Shown: piece by piece, positions 1-7,683 of the stretch
Layout: each line of letters begins with the position of its first letter
Numbering within the stretch: the stretch's first letter is position 1
NCBI GenBank assembly: GCA_022712815.1
Contig: JAFLJW010000293.1
Span: 1 to 12,938, forward strand
From: Pseudodesulfovibrio sp.
Lineage (GTDB): Bacteria; Desulfobacterota; Desulfovibrionia; Desulfovibrionales; Desulfovibrionaceae
DNA length: 12,938 bases
Reading direction: 5' to 3'
Translations under genes and position numbers: made by a program
The notes under the pieces: generated by a model
The model's database searches: none
What the model was told of the DNA's origin: nothing
The model's input: the letters and a program-made list of their open reading frames with translations, nothing else

Positions 1-2
1 AT

Positions 3-455
3 CTCAAGGGTGATGCCATCGACAAACTGGCTCGCATTGTGGCCATTGCCGATGCCTACGACAATCCTTGCAACCACCCTGCCCCCACCAAGTCGCTGAC
101 GCCGTACCTCGCTCTTTCCTACATGTTTGGACAACAAAAACAGCTTTTCGATTTGGAAGTGCTGGCGTTATTCATCCGCTGCCTGGGTGTGTACCCGCCG
201 GGTACTGTGGTCCAGTTATCAAATGGGGCCATCGGGATGGTCATGTCCGTGAATCCGAAAAACCAGCTCAATCCGAGTATTGTCCTGTACGATTCGGGCG
301 TGCCGAAAAAGGAAGCCTTGATCGTTGATCTGGCGGACGAGCCAGACCTGAGGGTCGAGAAATCAATCCGGCTGGCACATTTGCCGCAAGAAATCTTCGA
401 ATATCTTTCGCCCAGAGCGAGAATCACATACTTCATTGACCCCAACGGGGCCTGA
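3..455 (+). CDS. HD-GYP domain phosphodiesterase, C-terminal fragment (5' end outside window)
   Basis: The frame is open from the left edge and ends in TGA at 453-455, leaving about 150 residues. The visible part starts with the last helices of an HD-GYP domain (RIVAIADAYDN, then a Pro-rich loop and TPYLALSYM). It continues into the usual C-terminal tail of this family: FDLEVLALFIRCLGVYPPGT, VVQLSNGAIGMV, a YDSG strand, LPQEIFEYLSPRARI and a final aromatic strand. Proteins of this family hydrolyse cyclic di-GMP in the cytoplasm using two or three metal ions. The HD pair and the GYP motif would lie upstream and cannot be checked here, nor can any sensory domain. It is convergent with the histidine kinase and separated from it by a strong terminator, so it is not part of that gene's transcript. 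Family assignment is confident; activity is unproven. Confidence 0.85.
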   Translation, partial: LKGDAIDKLARIVAIADAYDNPCNHPAPTKSLTPYLALSYMFGQQKQLFDLEVLALFIRCLGVYPPGTVVQLSNGAIGMVMSVNPKNQLNPSIVLYDSGVPKKEALIVDLADEPDLRVEKSIRLAHLPQEIFEYLSPRARITYFIDPNGA

Positions 456-476
456 TTCTTTCTTATTTTCAAAAAA

Positions 477-535
477 AATGCCTCATAAAGCGAAAAAGCG
501 ATGTCCCACATCGCTTTTTCGCTTTATGAGGCATT
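477..535. terminator. Bidirectional intrinsic terminator, 28-bp perfect inverted repeat
   Basis: Arms 477-504 and 508-535 are perfectly complementary around a CCC loop. An A-run at 471-478 lies left of the hairpin, so a minus-strand transcript arriving from the histidine kinase would form the hairpin and then a U-run. Inside the arm, the core GCGATGT-CCC-ACATCGC is followed by TTTTT on the plus strand and, symmetrically, on the minus strand. The inner part can therefore also terminate the HD-GYP transcript. The position between two convergent genes fits this role. Confidence 0.85.
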
Positions 536-556
536 GGCCGCAGGCTCACTCGGGGT

Positions 557-613
557 CAAGGGGCGCGTCCCTTGCTAGTCCAGGGCAGCGCCCGGGTCTC
601 TCCGAAGGAGACC
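557..613. repeat. Patch of three consecutive GC-rich hairpins in the 3' region of the kinase gene
   Basis: Three inverted repeats follow one another: 557-574 (CAAGGGG-CGCG-TCCCTTG, with one G-T pair), 583-593 (GGGC-AGC-GCCC) and 595-613 (GGTCTC with GAGACC plus a G-T pair). There is no open frame of note here. The stretch 541-644 lies between the terminator and the kinase stop codon, so it would be in the kinase 3' untranslated RNA. It resembles the non-coding hairpin elements scattered between genes in Desulfovibrio-type genomes, but that is recalled style and not a search result. Confidence 0.45.
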
Positions 614-644
614 GCCGGTAGGCCCGCCAGAGGCATGCAAATCA

Positions 645-2795
645 CTACCCTTTTAACAACAGTCGGCTAATGCTTGCTATCAGGTCGTGTTTCAGGATCG
701 GTTTCATGATGAAATCGCCGATGCCGATGTCCCGGAGCCGGTCGTAGGAGACTGCGTCCGAGAACCCGGTACAGAGAATTATGGGCATGTCTGGACGTAG
801 CTTGAGTATTTCGCGGGCAAACTCCATGCCGGTCATGTTGGGCATGGTCTGGTCCGTGATGACAAGATCAAAATCCTTGGAACGGTGCCTGAAGGCTTCG
901 AGGGCTTCGATGCTGGAGGTACGGGTGACGACCTCGAACCCGCAGGATTCGAGCATTTCACGACCGATGTCGGTGAGCGGCTTTTCGTCGTCCACAAAGA
1001 GAATACGCCCCTCGCGGAAGATGAGATCGGAGGGGGAGTCCACTGCAATAAAATCGGCCTCAGAGGTCTTGGGCAGAAAGACGTGGAATGTCGCGCCCTG
1101 ACCGGGGGTGTTCTCAAGTTCAAGATACCCGTCGTGCCGTTTGACTATGCCGTGCACCATGGCGAGTCCCATACCGGTTCCTTCGCCCTGTTTCTTGGTG
1201 GTGAAGAAGGGGTCGAAAATGCGCTCGACCAGATCGGGCGCGATGCCCGGTCCGGTATCCGAGACGGACAAACGGACGAACCGTTCGGGCCTGCCAAGAT
1301 CTTCCGGCGGGATGTTGTCGTCACCTGTCGCGACGTCGGCCAAAATAACAGTGATGGTACCACCGGTCTCCTGCATGGCGTGTGATGCATTGCCGCACAG
1401 ATTGAGCAGAATCTGATGCATCTGGGTCGGGTCGGCCATGACATGATCGCGGTCGGTTTCGATGCGGGAGATGATCTCGATATTGGAGGGTACGGAAGAG
1501 CGCAGGAGCTTGAGGGCCTCCTTGATGAGCGGGGAAAGCGTCATGGAATGGCGTTCCTGCGGTCCCTGTCTGGAAAAATTGAGAATCTGGGTGACGAGAT
1601 CACGGGCGCGTTTACCGGCGCGGGAGATTTCCTTGACGCGCCGGTCCAGGCCGGATTCAGGCTCGGCACTGCTTTCGATGAGTTCCGCATAGCCGAGGAT
1701 GACACCGAGGATATTGTTGAAATCGTGGGCGATTCCGCCAGCCAAGGTGCCGAGGGCCTCCATCTTCTGCGACTGGCGGAGTTGTTCTTCAAGGCGTTTG
1801 GGTTCGGAAATATCGAAGATATATCCACGTATTTCCTCAAATTTTCCAACGGAATTGAGCACGGCATCGAAGTTGACCAGAAGGTATTTCTTGATCCCCT
1901 CCCGGTGGAGGGTGACTTCATGGTTGATCAGTCGACCCTGTCCTTGAATCAGGCCCTGAAGAGGTTCGGGCGCCCCCATCTCCTCCCATATGTCATAAAT
2001 ATTTGCCCCGTGGGCATCCTGAGGAGAGCTGAAATTGAAAAGATCGGCAAAGGCGACATTGCAATCGAGAATGAGACCGTCCGCATCGGCTGCGAAGTTG
2101 CCGGTGATATCCTTTTCAAACAGAAGCCGATATCGCTGTTCACTGGCCTGAAGCTCGCGCAGGACAGAGGCCCGTTTGGCGATGTCGAGACGCAGGCGGC
2201 GGTTGGCCGCATTGAGTTCAAAAGTCCGGGCCTCGACCTTGCTGGCCAGGGTCTCGTTGAGATCGTGCAGCCTGTTTTCAGCGTCCCATTTGGAACACAG
2301 GGAGGTGGCGATCTGCTTGAGTTCCGCCGAGCGAAAAGGCTTCTGAATATAGAGGAGTTTTTCGGGAGGCTGAATGCGTTTGTTGATTTCCTTGAGCGGC
2401 ACATCGGGCTGGGAAGAAAGCAGGACAATCTCGATATTCGGGTCCATGGCGCGGATATTTTCGGCCAGATCAAGCCCACACAACTCACTTCCTTCCGGGC
2501 CTTTCAGATGAATTTCGATAAGAGCTATAGTGAAAGGCGCATCCAGACTCAAGGCGTTGGCGACCTCAATGGCAGCATCGCTGTCAGAGGAAAAAGAAAC
2601 AACCTCAAAGATCGGCTTGTCCGCTTCGGCGGCTATTTCCTCCTTGGACGGCAGTTTGACATCGTCACTGAAAAGGGCCTCCAAAGCGGACGGCTCCTCT
2701 CCCTCGTAACAGAGGATGTCACGGTAGAAAACGAGCATGTCCTCATCATGATCCACAGCGAGGACACGAAAACGGGTGGTGATTTTGGCTGCCAA
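645..2795 (-). CDS. Hybrid sensor histidine kinase (REC-like, coiled coil, PAS, HisKA, HATPase, REC)
   Basis: With a TTG start at 2795 the product is 716 residues. Domains in order: a receiver-like domain (about 8-165), a coiled coil (about 172-215), PAS with PAC (about 218-333), HisKA with the phospho-accepting His357 in AGGIAHDFNN, HATPase_c with N-box Asn465/Asn469, DTGPGI (513-518) and GTGMGL (539-544), and a C-terminal receiver (about 597-714) with VDDE, Asp648 and Lys698. No membrane segment is seen, so it is probably a cytoplasmic sensor that passes phosphate from His357 to Asp648 and perhaps to a separate partner. In the N-terminal receiver the expected phospho-Asp is Glu94 (ALIEIHL) while the KPF lysine (Lys152) is kept, so that domain is probably not phosphorylated. 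No output domain is present. It lies downstream of the Tad operon behind a terminator; a link to pilus control is only inferred from proximity. Confidence 0.85.
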   Translation of the reverse strand: MAAKITTRFRVLAVDHDEDMLVFYRDILCYEGEEPSALEALFSDDVKLPSKEEIAAEADKPIFEVVSFSSDSDAAIEVANALSLDAPFTIALIEIHLKGPEGSELCGLDLAENIRAMDPNIEIVLLSSQPDVPLKEINKRIQPPEKLLYIQKPFRSAELKQIATSLCSKWDAENRLHDLNETLASKVEARTFELNAANRRLRLDIAKRASVLRELQASEQRYRLLFEKDITGNFAADADGLILDCNVAFADLFNFSSPQDAHGANIYDIWEEMGAPEPLQGLIQGQGRLINHEVTLHREGIKKYLLVNFDAVLNSVGKFEEIRGYIFDISEPKRLEEQLRQSQKMEALGTLAGGIAHDFNNILGVILGYAELIESSAEPESGLDRRVKEISRAGKRARDLVTQILNFSRQGPQERHSMTLSPLIKEALKLLRSSVPSNIEIISRIETDRDHVMADPTQMHQILLNLCGNASHAMQETGGTITVILADVATGDDNIPPEDLGRPERFVRLSVSDTGPGIAPDLVERIFDPFFTTKKQGEGTGMGLAMVHGIVKRHDGYLELENTPGQGATFHVFLPKTSEADFIAVDSPSDLIFREGRILFVDDEKPLTDIGREMLESCGFEVVTRTSSIEALEAFRHRSKDFDLVITDQTMPNMTGMEFAREILKLRPDMPIILCTGFSDAVSYDRLRDIGIGDFIMKPILKHDLIASISRLLLKG

Positions 2796-2806
2796 ATTAT
2801 TTCTCC
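2793..2806 (-). promoter_or_regulatory. Shine-Dalgarno and TTG start of the histidine kinase
   Basis: On the minus strand GGAG (2806-2803) is followed by seven bases and TTG (2795-2793), leading into AAKITTRFRVLAVDHDED, a normal beginning for a receiver domain. The only upstream in-frame ATG (2969) would place the start before the terminator at 2890-2938 and add 58 residues unlike any domain. An alternative is a rare ATT codon about 50 bases upstream, behind GGAGG at about 2865. Confidence 0.55.
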
Positions 2807-2889
2807 GAACACGGCTGACACTGTCTGTCTCAGTCCGAGTCTTGGATGAAATATATTGAAATCCTCCATAAAAGGGAAGGGTATGCTCA

Positions 2890-2938
2890 AAAAGAAAAAC
2901 CCCGGACCGGGCGAGGGCCTCTCGTCCGTCCGGGGTTT
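2890..2938 (-). terminator. Intrinsic terminator of the Tad operon
   Basis: Arms 2897-2907 and 2928-2938 (ACCCCGGAC type, 11 bp) pair perfectly, and the interior adds a further seven pairs around a short loop with one bulged base. Read on the minus strand, the hairpin is followed by GGTTTTTCTTTTTG. It lies 50 bases after the stop of the TPR-SPOR gene and upstream of the kinase start, so it closes the pilus operon. Confidence 0.85.
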
Positions 2939-2987
2939 GCTGTGGGGAGAGGCGTTTTGTTGTTTTCACACAGCACCTGTTTTCGCT

Positions 2988-4331
2988 TTAGAGATGAGAT
3001 CCATCGACTCTGGGCCGGACGCGCCTGAAGATCGGTGCGCGGTCGATATCGAGGATTGCCAGAACATCTGGACGGTCAGTCTTCGCTTCCCGGACTGACC
3101 CGAACTTGCCGACAAGCACCCGATACCAGATGCCCTTTTCACCAAGGTCAACCTGATTGATCCAGGTCTTAAACCCTTGCTTCTGAAGCTTGGTACAATG
3201 GCTGAAAGCCCAGGAATGATCACGCCAGGAACTGACGTGCAAGCCGTAGGATTTCTCAAGTATAATGACCCCGGAACCTGGCCCCTCCAACGATATCTTC
3301 TGGATATCGGAGGCGGGGGGAGGCGAGCCTGCGGACGCGGGAGATGCCGCAGGCCCGCCGGGGTTCTGCTCCGTGTCGGGGAAAGACTTACGGAGCAGGG
3401 GGTTCGGGGTGGAACCTCTTTGTTTGGTGCCGACGCCTTGAAATCTGGCGGCCATGCGGGCGCGTTTCAGGTTGTCGGCGGCTTTGACATAATAATTGGG
3501 AGACAGTTCAATGGCCTTCTCAAAGTACGGAACAGCCTTGCCGGGCTGATCGTCGGTCATGAGCACATAGCCAAGATTGTTATAGGCTTTGGACTCGCCA
3601 CCTGCGTACTTGAAGGACTCAAGGGCTTCGTCCAGCCGACCAAGACGGGTCAGGGCCAGACCAAGGTTGTTGTAGGTCCGACCGGAAACTCCGCCGCTTT
3701 TGAGGGCATGACGAAAGGCGTCCACGGCCATCCCGTATTGCTTGCGGGCGATATAAACCACACCGATATTATTATAAATTTCATCGGACCCGTTGCCGTG
3801 ATGCAGATCAAGGGCCTTGGCGAAGCTGTCCGCAGCCAGAGCATACCTTGCCTCCCGGTCATAGAGAATGCCCAGATAGTTGTGGGCTTTCCAGAGCAGG
3901 GGATTGAGGCGCACGGCCTTGCTCAGATAGATTTCAGCCTCGGCGTACAACCCGGCCCGGAAATATACGCCACCCGCGGATTCGTTGGCAATGGCGTGGT
4001 CAGCGTCCAGTTCAAGGACATTGTTGAATTCCACCAAGGCCTGTTCATCCAAACCCTGCATGATGAGAAGATCACCCCTCTTGACGCGAACATCGAGATT
4101 CGACGAATCCAGATCAAGGGCTTTATTGTAATGCATCAAGGCCATCTCAGGGCTGCTGCGCTGTAGGTATCCATCGCCGATCTGTTCATGCTGTTCACTG
4201 GAAAGCTGAACCGGGCCTTTCTCGCCGTAAGCGAACTCATCGAAGGTCATGTCGTCATGCGTCTTGCCGACGCATCCCGAAAAAATCAGGACCGATAAGA
4301 ATGCCAGGATAATGGGTGTAGTCTTCTTCAT
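2988..4331 (-). CDS. tadD: TadD-like TPR lipoprotein with C-terminal SPOR domain
   Basis: The product is 447 residues from ATG 4331, which follows AGGGAG and opens with a lipoprotein signal (MKKTTPIILAFLSVLIFSGC, lipid Cys20). An in-frame ATG at 4376 is rejected because it overlaps tadC and puts residues ahead of the signal. Residues about 45-295 are a run of roughly seven tetratricopeptide repeats, including the repeated YNN[LI]G core at 186, 220 and 250. A Pro/Gly/Ser-rich linker (about 300-345) leads to a SPOR domain (about 357-437: YGLHVSSWRDHSWA, GFKTWINQVD, WYRVLVGKFGSVREA). TadD proteins are TPR lipoproteins that help secretin assembly at the outer membrane. SPOR domains bind peptidoglycan stripped of stem peptides. 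The fusion suggests a wall-anchored scaffold. It is the last gene of the operon, 25 bases after tadC. TPR and SPOR assignments are confident; the exact role is inferred. Confidence 0.85.
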   Translation of the reverse strand: MKKTTPIILAFLSVLIFSGCVGKTHDDMTFDEFAYGEKGPVQLSSEQHEQIGDGYLQRSSPEMALMHYNKALDLDSSNLDVRVKRGDLLIMQGLDEQALVEFNNVLELDADHAIANESAGGVYFRAGLYAEAEIYLSKAVRLNPLLWKAHNYLGILYDREARYALAADSFAKALDLHHGNGSDEIYNNIGVVYIARKQYGMAVDAFRHALKSGGVSGRTYNNLGLALTRLGRLDEALESFKYAGGESKAYNNLGYVLMTDDQPGKAVPYFEKAIELSPNYYVKAADNLKRARMAARFQGVGTKQRGSTPNPLLRKSFPDTEQNPGGPAASPASAGSPPPASDIQKISLEGPGSGVIILEKSYGLHVSSWRDHSWAFSHCTKLQKQGFKTWINQVDLGEKGIWYRVLVGKFGSVREAKTDRPDVLAILDIDRAPIFRRVRPRVDGSHL

Positions 4332-4356
4332 GATAATTCTCCCTTTGCCTTTGGGC

Positions 4357-5313
4357 TTACTTGTTAAGCACGGCAAATGTGTCTGCGAACATGATCACGG
4401 CAGGACCGATAATAGTGACAAATAGTGCCGGAAGGATAAATAGGATAAGCGGCAAAAGCAGCAAGACAGGCATCTTTGCGGCCTTTTCTTCGGCGCGCTG
4501 GGATCGCTTGATACGCATGGCATCGGAATATACCCGAAGCGTGCGCCCCACGCTGATTCCGAAGGCATCAGCCTGAATGAGCAGCGAAGTCAGGCTGTTC
4601 AAATCGTCCAGCCCCACGCGCTCGGCCAATGACCTGAGGGCTTCCTGGCGAGCCTTGCCTGCCCTCAGTTCCAGAGTCAGCAACTTGAATTCAGCACTGA
4701 TGATCGGCCCGGAACTGCTCATCTCCGCACAAACCCGGTCAATGGCCTGATCAAGCCCCATGCCGGATTCGATGCAGACAACCAGAAGGTCGAGGGCATC
4801 CGGCAGTTCGTCGCTGACGGCGAGCTTACGCGCGGCGATCTTTCTTGAAAGCCATAATTCAGGCCCATATATACCGGCAATAGCCAAAAGGATTACGCCG
4901 AAGATAGTGCTGATCAAGGCCATGTCCGGGTAAAACAGGTACCGAATGAGCAGGAAAACACCGGCAAAGGCGATGGCCAGCCCCCCCTTGACGCCCTGAA
5001 ATATCTTGTACGCATCAGGCTTGCGCAGCCCGGCCTGAACCAGAGCCAGACGATTCTTGTCAATCTCGACGGTTTCCTGAGGGCCGATTTTGGAACCAAG
5101 CTGGCCGAAGAAATCCACAAACTTCTGAAAAAGTGATGAAAACGGAGTTGTCAGGGCATCGCCGCGACTGACCGCCGTGCCAGAGACCTGTTCCTTGAGC
5201 CGGGCAGCATCGCTTGCCCCGCCCAGATATCCCATGAGACCGTACCCGGCCAGAAGCACCGAGACAAAGGCCAGCCCAGCGGCCAGAAGGGGAACTAATT
5301 GTGATTCATTCAT
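4357..5313 (-). CDS. tadC: Tad pilus inner-membrane platform protein TadC
   Basis: The product is 318 residues. A membrane segment at about 7-28, two more at about 108-128 and 131-152, and a hydrophobic pair at the C-terminus (about 281-312) flank a type II secretion F domain (about 168-300: ELPDALDLLVVCIESGMGLDQA, then FGISVGRTLRVYSDAMRIKR). With TadB it forms the inner-membrane platform on which the TadA ATPase acts to add Flp subunits. The start follows GGAGG, which overlaps the tadB stop (TAGGAGG), giving a nine-base gap and likely translational coupling. Length and topology match the family. In other systems TadB and TadC are paralogues; the one directly after tadA is called TadB here and this second one TadC. 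Confidence 0.92.
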   Translation of the reverse strand: MNESQLVPLLAAGLAFVSVLLAGYGLMGYLGGASDAARLKEQVSGTAVSRGDALTTPFSSLFQKFVDFFGQLGSKIGPQETVEIDKNRLALVQAGLRKPDAYKIFQGVKGGLAIAFAGVFLLIRYLFYPDMALISTIFGVILLAIAGIYGPELWLSRKIAARKLAVSDELPDALDLLVVCIESGMGLDQAIDRVCAEMSSSGPIISAEFKLLTLELRAGKARQEALRSLAERVGLDDLNSLTSLLIQADAFGISVGRTLRVYSDAMRIKRSQRAEEKAAKMPVLLLLPLILFILPALFVTIIGPAVIMFADTFAVLNK

Positions 5314-5322
5314 ATTATCCTC

Positions 5323-6288
5323 CTAGACCTTGATCTGTATGATTTTACGAATGATGATGACGCCTAGGGTCATTGAAACCACCGCACCCCAGAGCATGCT
5401 CTGGCCCAGTTCACGGGTCCACAACAGGCTGATGTATTCGGAATTGGCCAGATACAATATGCCCGCGAGGAGAAATGGTAACGCGATCAGTATCACTGCT
5501 GAAATCCGTCCCTCGGCAGACAGGACCTTGATCTTGCCGAACAAGGTGAACCGCTCGCGAACCAGCGTGGATATCTTCGCTATTATCTCGGCGAGGTTGC
5601 CGCCGGTTTCGCGCTGGATATTTACCGAAACGATGAAAAATTTTAGATCAATGCACTCCACGCGGGCCAGAAGATTCTTGAGAGCCTTGTCCACGTTCAT
5701 GCCGTAATTTATTTCATCAAGGGTCTGCCCGAATTCGCTGCCGATGGGATTGTCAAATTCGTCGGCCACCATGCGCATGCCACCGCCGAATGTGTGTCCC
5801 GCCTTGAGCGCACGGGCCAGAAGGTCCAGAGCCTCGGGCAGTTGTTGCTGGAACCGATCCATGCGCTTTCTCTTCTGACCATTTAAACGCCACAGGGGGG
5901 CATAGCCAAGGAGTGCGGCCAGTGCTGCACTGACCCATAGCCTGCCTGAAAAACTACCGGCATAAAAACCGATGATCGCCAAAAGAGCACAACTGAGCAG
6001 GTAAATACCTGCCGAACCCTTGGCATCGGCCTGCTTGATCAGCGTATTGATATTTGCGGCCCAGTGCATCTTTTCAAGTAGCCGATTGAACCAGGGAACC
6101 TCGCTCATGGACGATTCGCGCAGCACCAGATCAATGGCGTCCACATCGGCACCGGACATGGACAAAGCCCTGAGCCTGTTCTTCACGCGCCGGTCAGCCT
6201 CGTCGCCACCCGACTGGAACAGCGAGACTATGCCCATGATAAACATGAAGATGATAATCCCGGCGACAAGAGCGATGAGCATGGTCAT
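5323..6288 (-). CDS. tadB: Tad pilus inner-membrane platform protein TadB
   Basis: The product is 321 residues. An N-terminal membrane segment (about 3-24) and a central pair (about 94-132) precede the type II secretion F domain (about 145-280: QQLPEALDLLARALKAGHTF, then QRETGGNLAEIIAKIS), and two more hydrophobic stretches end the protein (about 262-282 and 298-315). The ETGG-NLAEI motif is typical of TadB proteins. It starts three bases after the tadA stop, behind AGAGG. A second ATG two codons downstream could also be used. It works with TadC and the TadA ATPase in the inner membrane. Confidence 0.92.
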   Translation of the reverse strand: MTMLIALVAGIIIFMFIMGIVSLFQSGGDEADRRVKNRLRALSMSGADVDAIDLVLRESSMSEVPWFNRLLEKMHWAANINTLIKQADAKGSAGIYLLSCALLAIIGFYAGSFSGRLWVSAALAALLGYAPLWRLNGQKRKRMDRFQQQLPEALDLLARALKAGHTFGGGMRMVADEFDNPIGSEFGQTLDEINYGMNVDKALKNLLARVECIDLKFFIVSVNIQRETGGNLAEIIAKISTLVRERFTLFGKIKVLSAEGRISAVILIALPFLLAGILYLANSEYISLLWTRELGQSMLWGAVVSMTLGVIIIRKIIQIKV

Positions 6289-6291
6289 GGT

Positions 6292-7683
6292 CTACCTCTT
6301 TCTCCGGACTTCGGAAGCGAGATCGAACATGTCAGGCGCAAAGGGCGTCCCCATCCGCTCCAGCTTGCGGGCAAACTTTGGCCGGATGCCGCGAGCGGTG
6401 AAGTAACCTTCCACTGCGCCTTTGGAGTCGATGTTGACCTGCTCGTAAGCGAATATTTCCTGCATGGTTATCATTTCGCCTTCCATGCCGGTTATCTCCG
6501 AGATGGAGACGACCTTTCTGGTGCCGTCCACAAGACGGGTGGCCTGAATGATGACGTTGATGGCCGAGGAGATGTACCGCTTCATGGAGATGGGCGAAAG
6601 ATTCAGCCCGGCCATGGAGACCATGGTTTCAAGACGCATCAGGGCATCACGCGGGGTATTGGCATGAACAGTGGTCAGCGAACCGTCATGACCGGTGTTC
6701 ATGGCCTGAAGCATGTCCAGAGCCTCGGAGGAACGAACCTCGCCGACGATGATCCGGTCGGGACGCATGCGCAGGCAGTTCTTGACCAGATCACGCATGG
6801 TGATTTCACCCTTGCCTTCGATATTGGCCGGGCGGGTTTCCAGACGGACCACATGCTCCTGCTTCATTTGCAGTTCCGCCGCGTCCTCGATGGTGACGAT
6901 ACGTTCGTCTTCGGGGATGCTCCGCGACAGGCAGTTGAGCAGTGTCGTCTTGCCGGAACCGGTACCGCCGGAAATGAGCACGTTGAGCTTCGCCTTGACA
7001 ATGCCGTCCATGAGTTCGGCCATTTGCGTAGTCAGGGAATCAAAACCGATAAGGTCGGCTATTTCCAGTGGGTCCGCGGAAAATTTACGAATGGACAGAG
7101 ACGGCCCGTCAATGGCCAGCGGCGGGATGACCGCATTGACACGGGAGCCGTCCAGCAGCCGGGCATCACACAAAGGCTGGGATTCATCTATGCGGCGACC
7201 CACCTGAGAGACGATGCGATCAATGATCTTGCGCAGATGGTCGTTGTCCTTGAACCGGGCCTTGGTCAGTTCCAGCTTGCCCGCACGCTCCACGTAGATC
7301 TGATTGTAGCCGTTGACGAGAATATCGTTGACCGTGGGGTCCTTGATGTAGGGTTCAAGGGGACCAAGGCCGATGACCTCGTCCTGAATTTCGGCAAGCA
7401 TCCGCTTGCGTTCGGCCAGATTGAGCGGCGCGTTTTGGAATTCTTCCCAAAGCAGGGCCTCGGCGACCTTGGCGATCTCGCTGCGCAGGGCCTTCTCACT
7501 CAAGGAATCGAGAAGCGAAAGGTCGATCATGTCTATGAGCCGGTCGTGAATCCGGGTCTTGATATCAAAATAGTGGTCAACAAGCTCGGCTTGTGCCTTG
7601 CTGGCTGCCCTGGCCTTTGCCAGTCCAGCCGAGATGGGGCCCGACTTGGTTGCGTTACGATTCAGTCGTTCTGCCAGATTCAT
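6292..7683 (-). CDS. tadA: Tad pilus assembly ATPase TadA/CpaF
   Basis: The product is 463 residues, the usual size for CpaF-type secretion ATPases. After an N-terminal helical region (about 1-100) comes the type II/IV secretion ATPase fold: Walker A GGTGSGKT at 239-246, Asp box RIVTIEDAAEL at 261-271, Walker B RIIVGEVR at 310-317 with catalytic Glu315, and the His box HDGSLTTVHA at 332-341. All key residues are intact. It forms a cytoplasmic hexamer that powers pilus extension, and in some Tad systems retraction too. The ATG overlaps the tadZ stop as ATGA, with GGAG upstream inside tadZ, so translation is probably coupled. The identification is secure. Confidence 0.96.
   Translation of the reverse strand: MNLAERLNRNATKSGPISAGLAKARAASKAQAELVDHYFDIKTRIHDRLIDMIDLSLLDSLSEKALRSEIAKVAEALLWEEFQNAPLNLAERKRMLAEIQDEVIGLGPLEPYIKDPTVNDILVNGYNQIYVERAGKLELTKARFKDNDHLRKIIDRIVSQVGRRIDESQPLCDARLLDGSRVNAVIPPLAIDGPSLSIRKFSADPLEIADLIGFDSLTTQMAELMDGIVKAKLNVLISGGTGSGKTTLLNCLSRSIPEDERIVTIEDAAELQMKQEHVVRLETRPANIEGKGEITMRDLVKNCLRMRPDRIIVGEVRSSEALDMLQAMNTGHDGSLTTVHANTPRDALMRLETMVSMAGLNLSPISMKRYISSAINVIIQATRLVDGTRKVVSISEITGMEGEMITMQEIFAYEQVNIDSKGAVEGYFTARGIRPKFARKLERMGTPFAPDMFDLASEVRRKR

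Noticed and set aside
2815..2833. Imperfect inverted repeat CTGACAC/GTCTCAG before the kinase start
   Set aside because: It is single copy, short and with a mismatch, with nothing around it to support an operator.
1416..2849. Long open frame (477 codons) on the plus strand opposite the histidine kinase
   Set aside because: It is the antisense shadow of a GC-rich coding region; it has no recognisable domain, while the opposite strand encodes an intact kinase with all motifs.
3177..4166. Plus-strand open frame (329 codons) opposite the TPR-SPOR gene
   Set aside because: Its Gly/Val-rich repeats mirror the TPR codons on the other strand; it has no ribosome site or domain.
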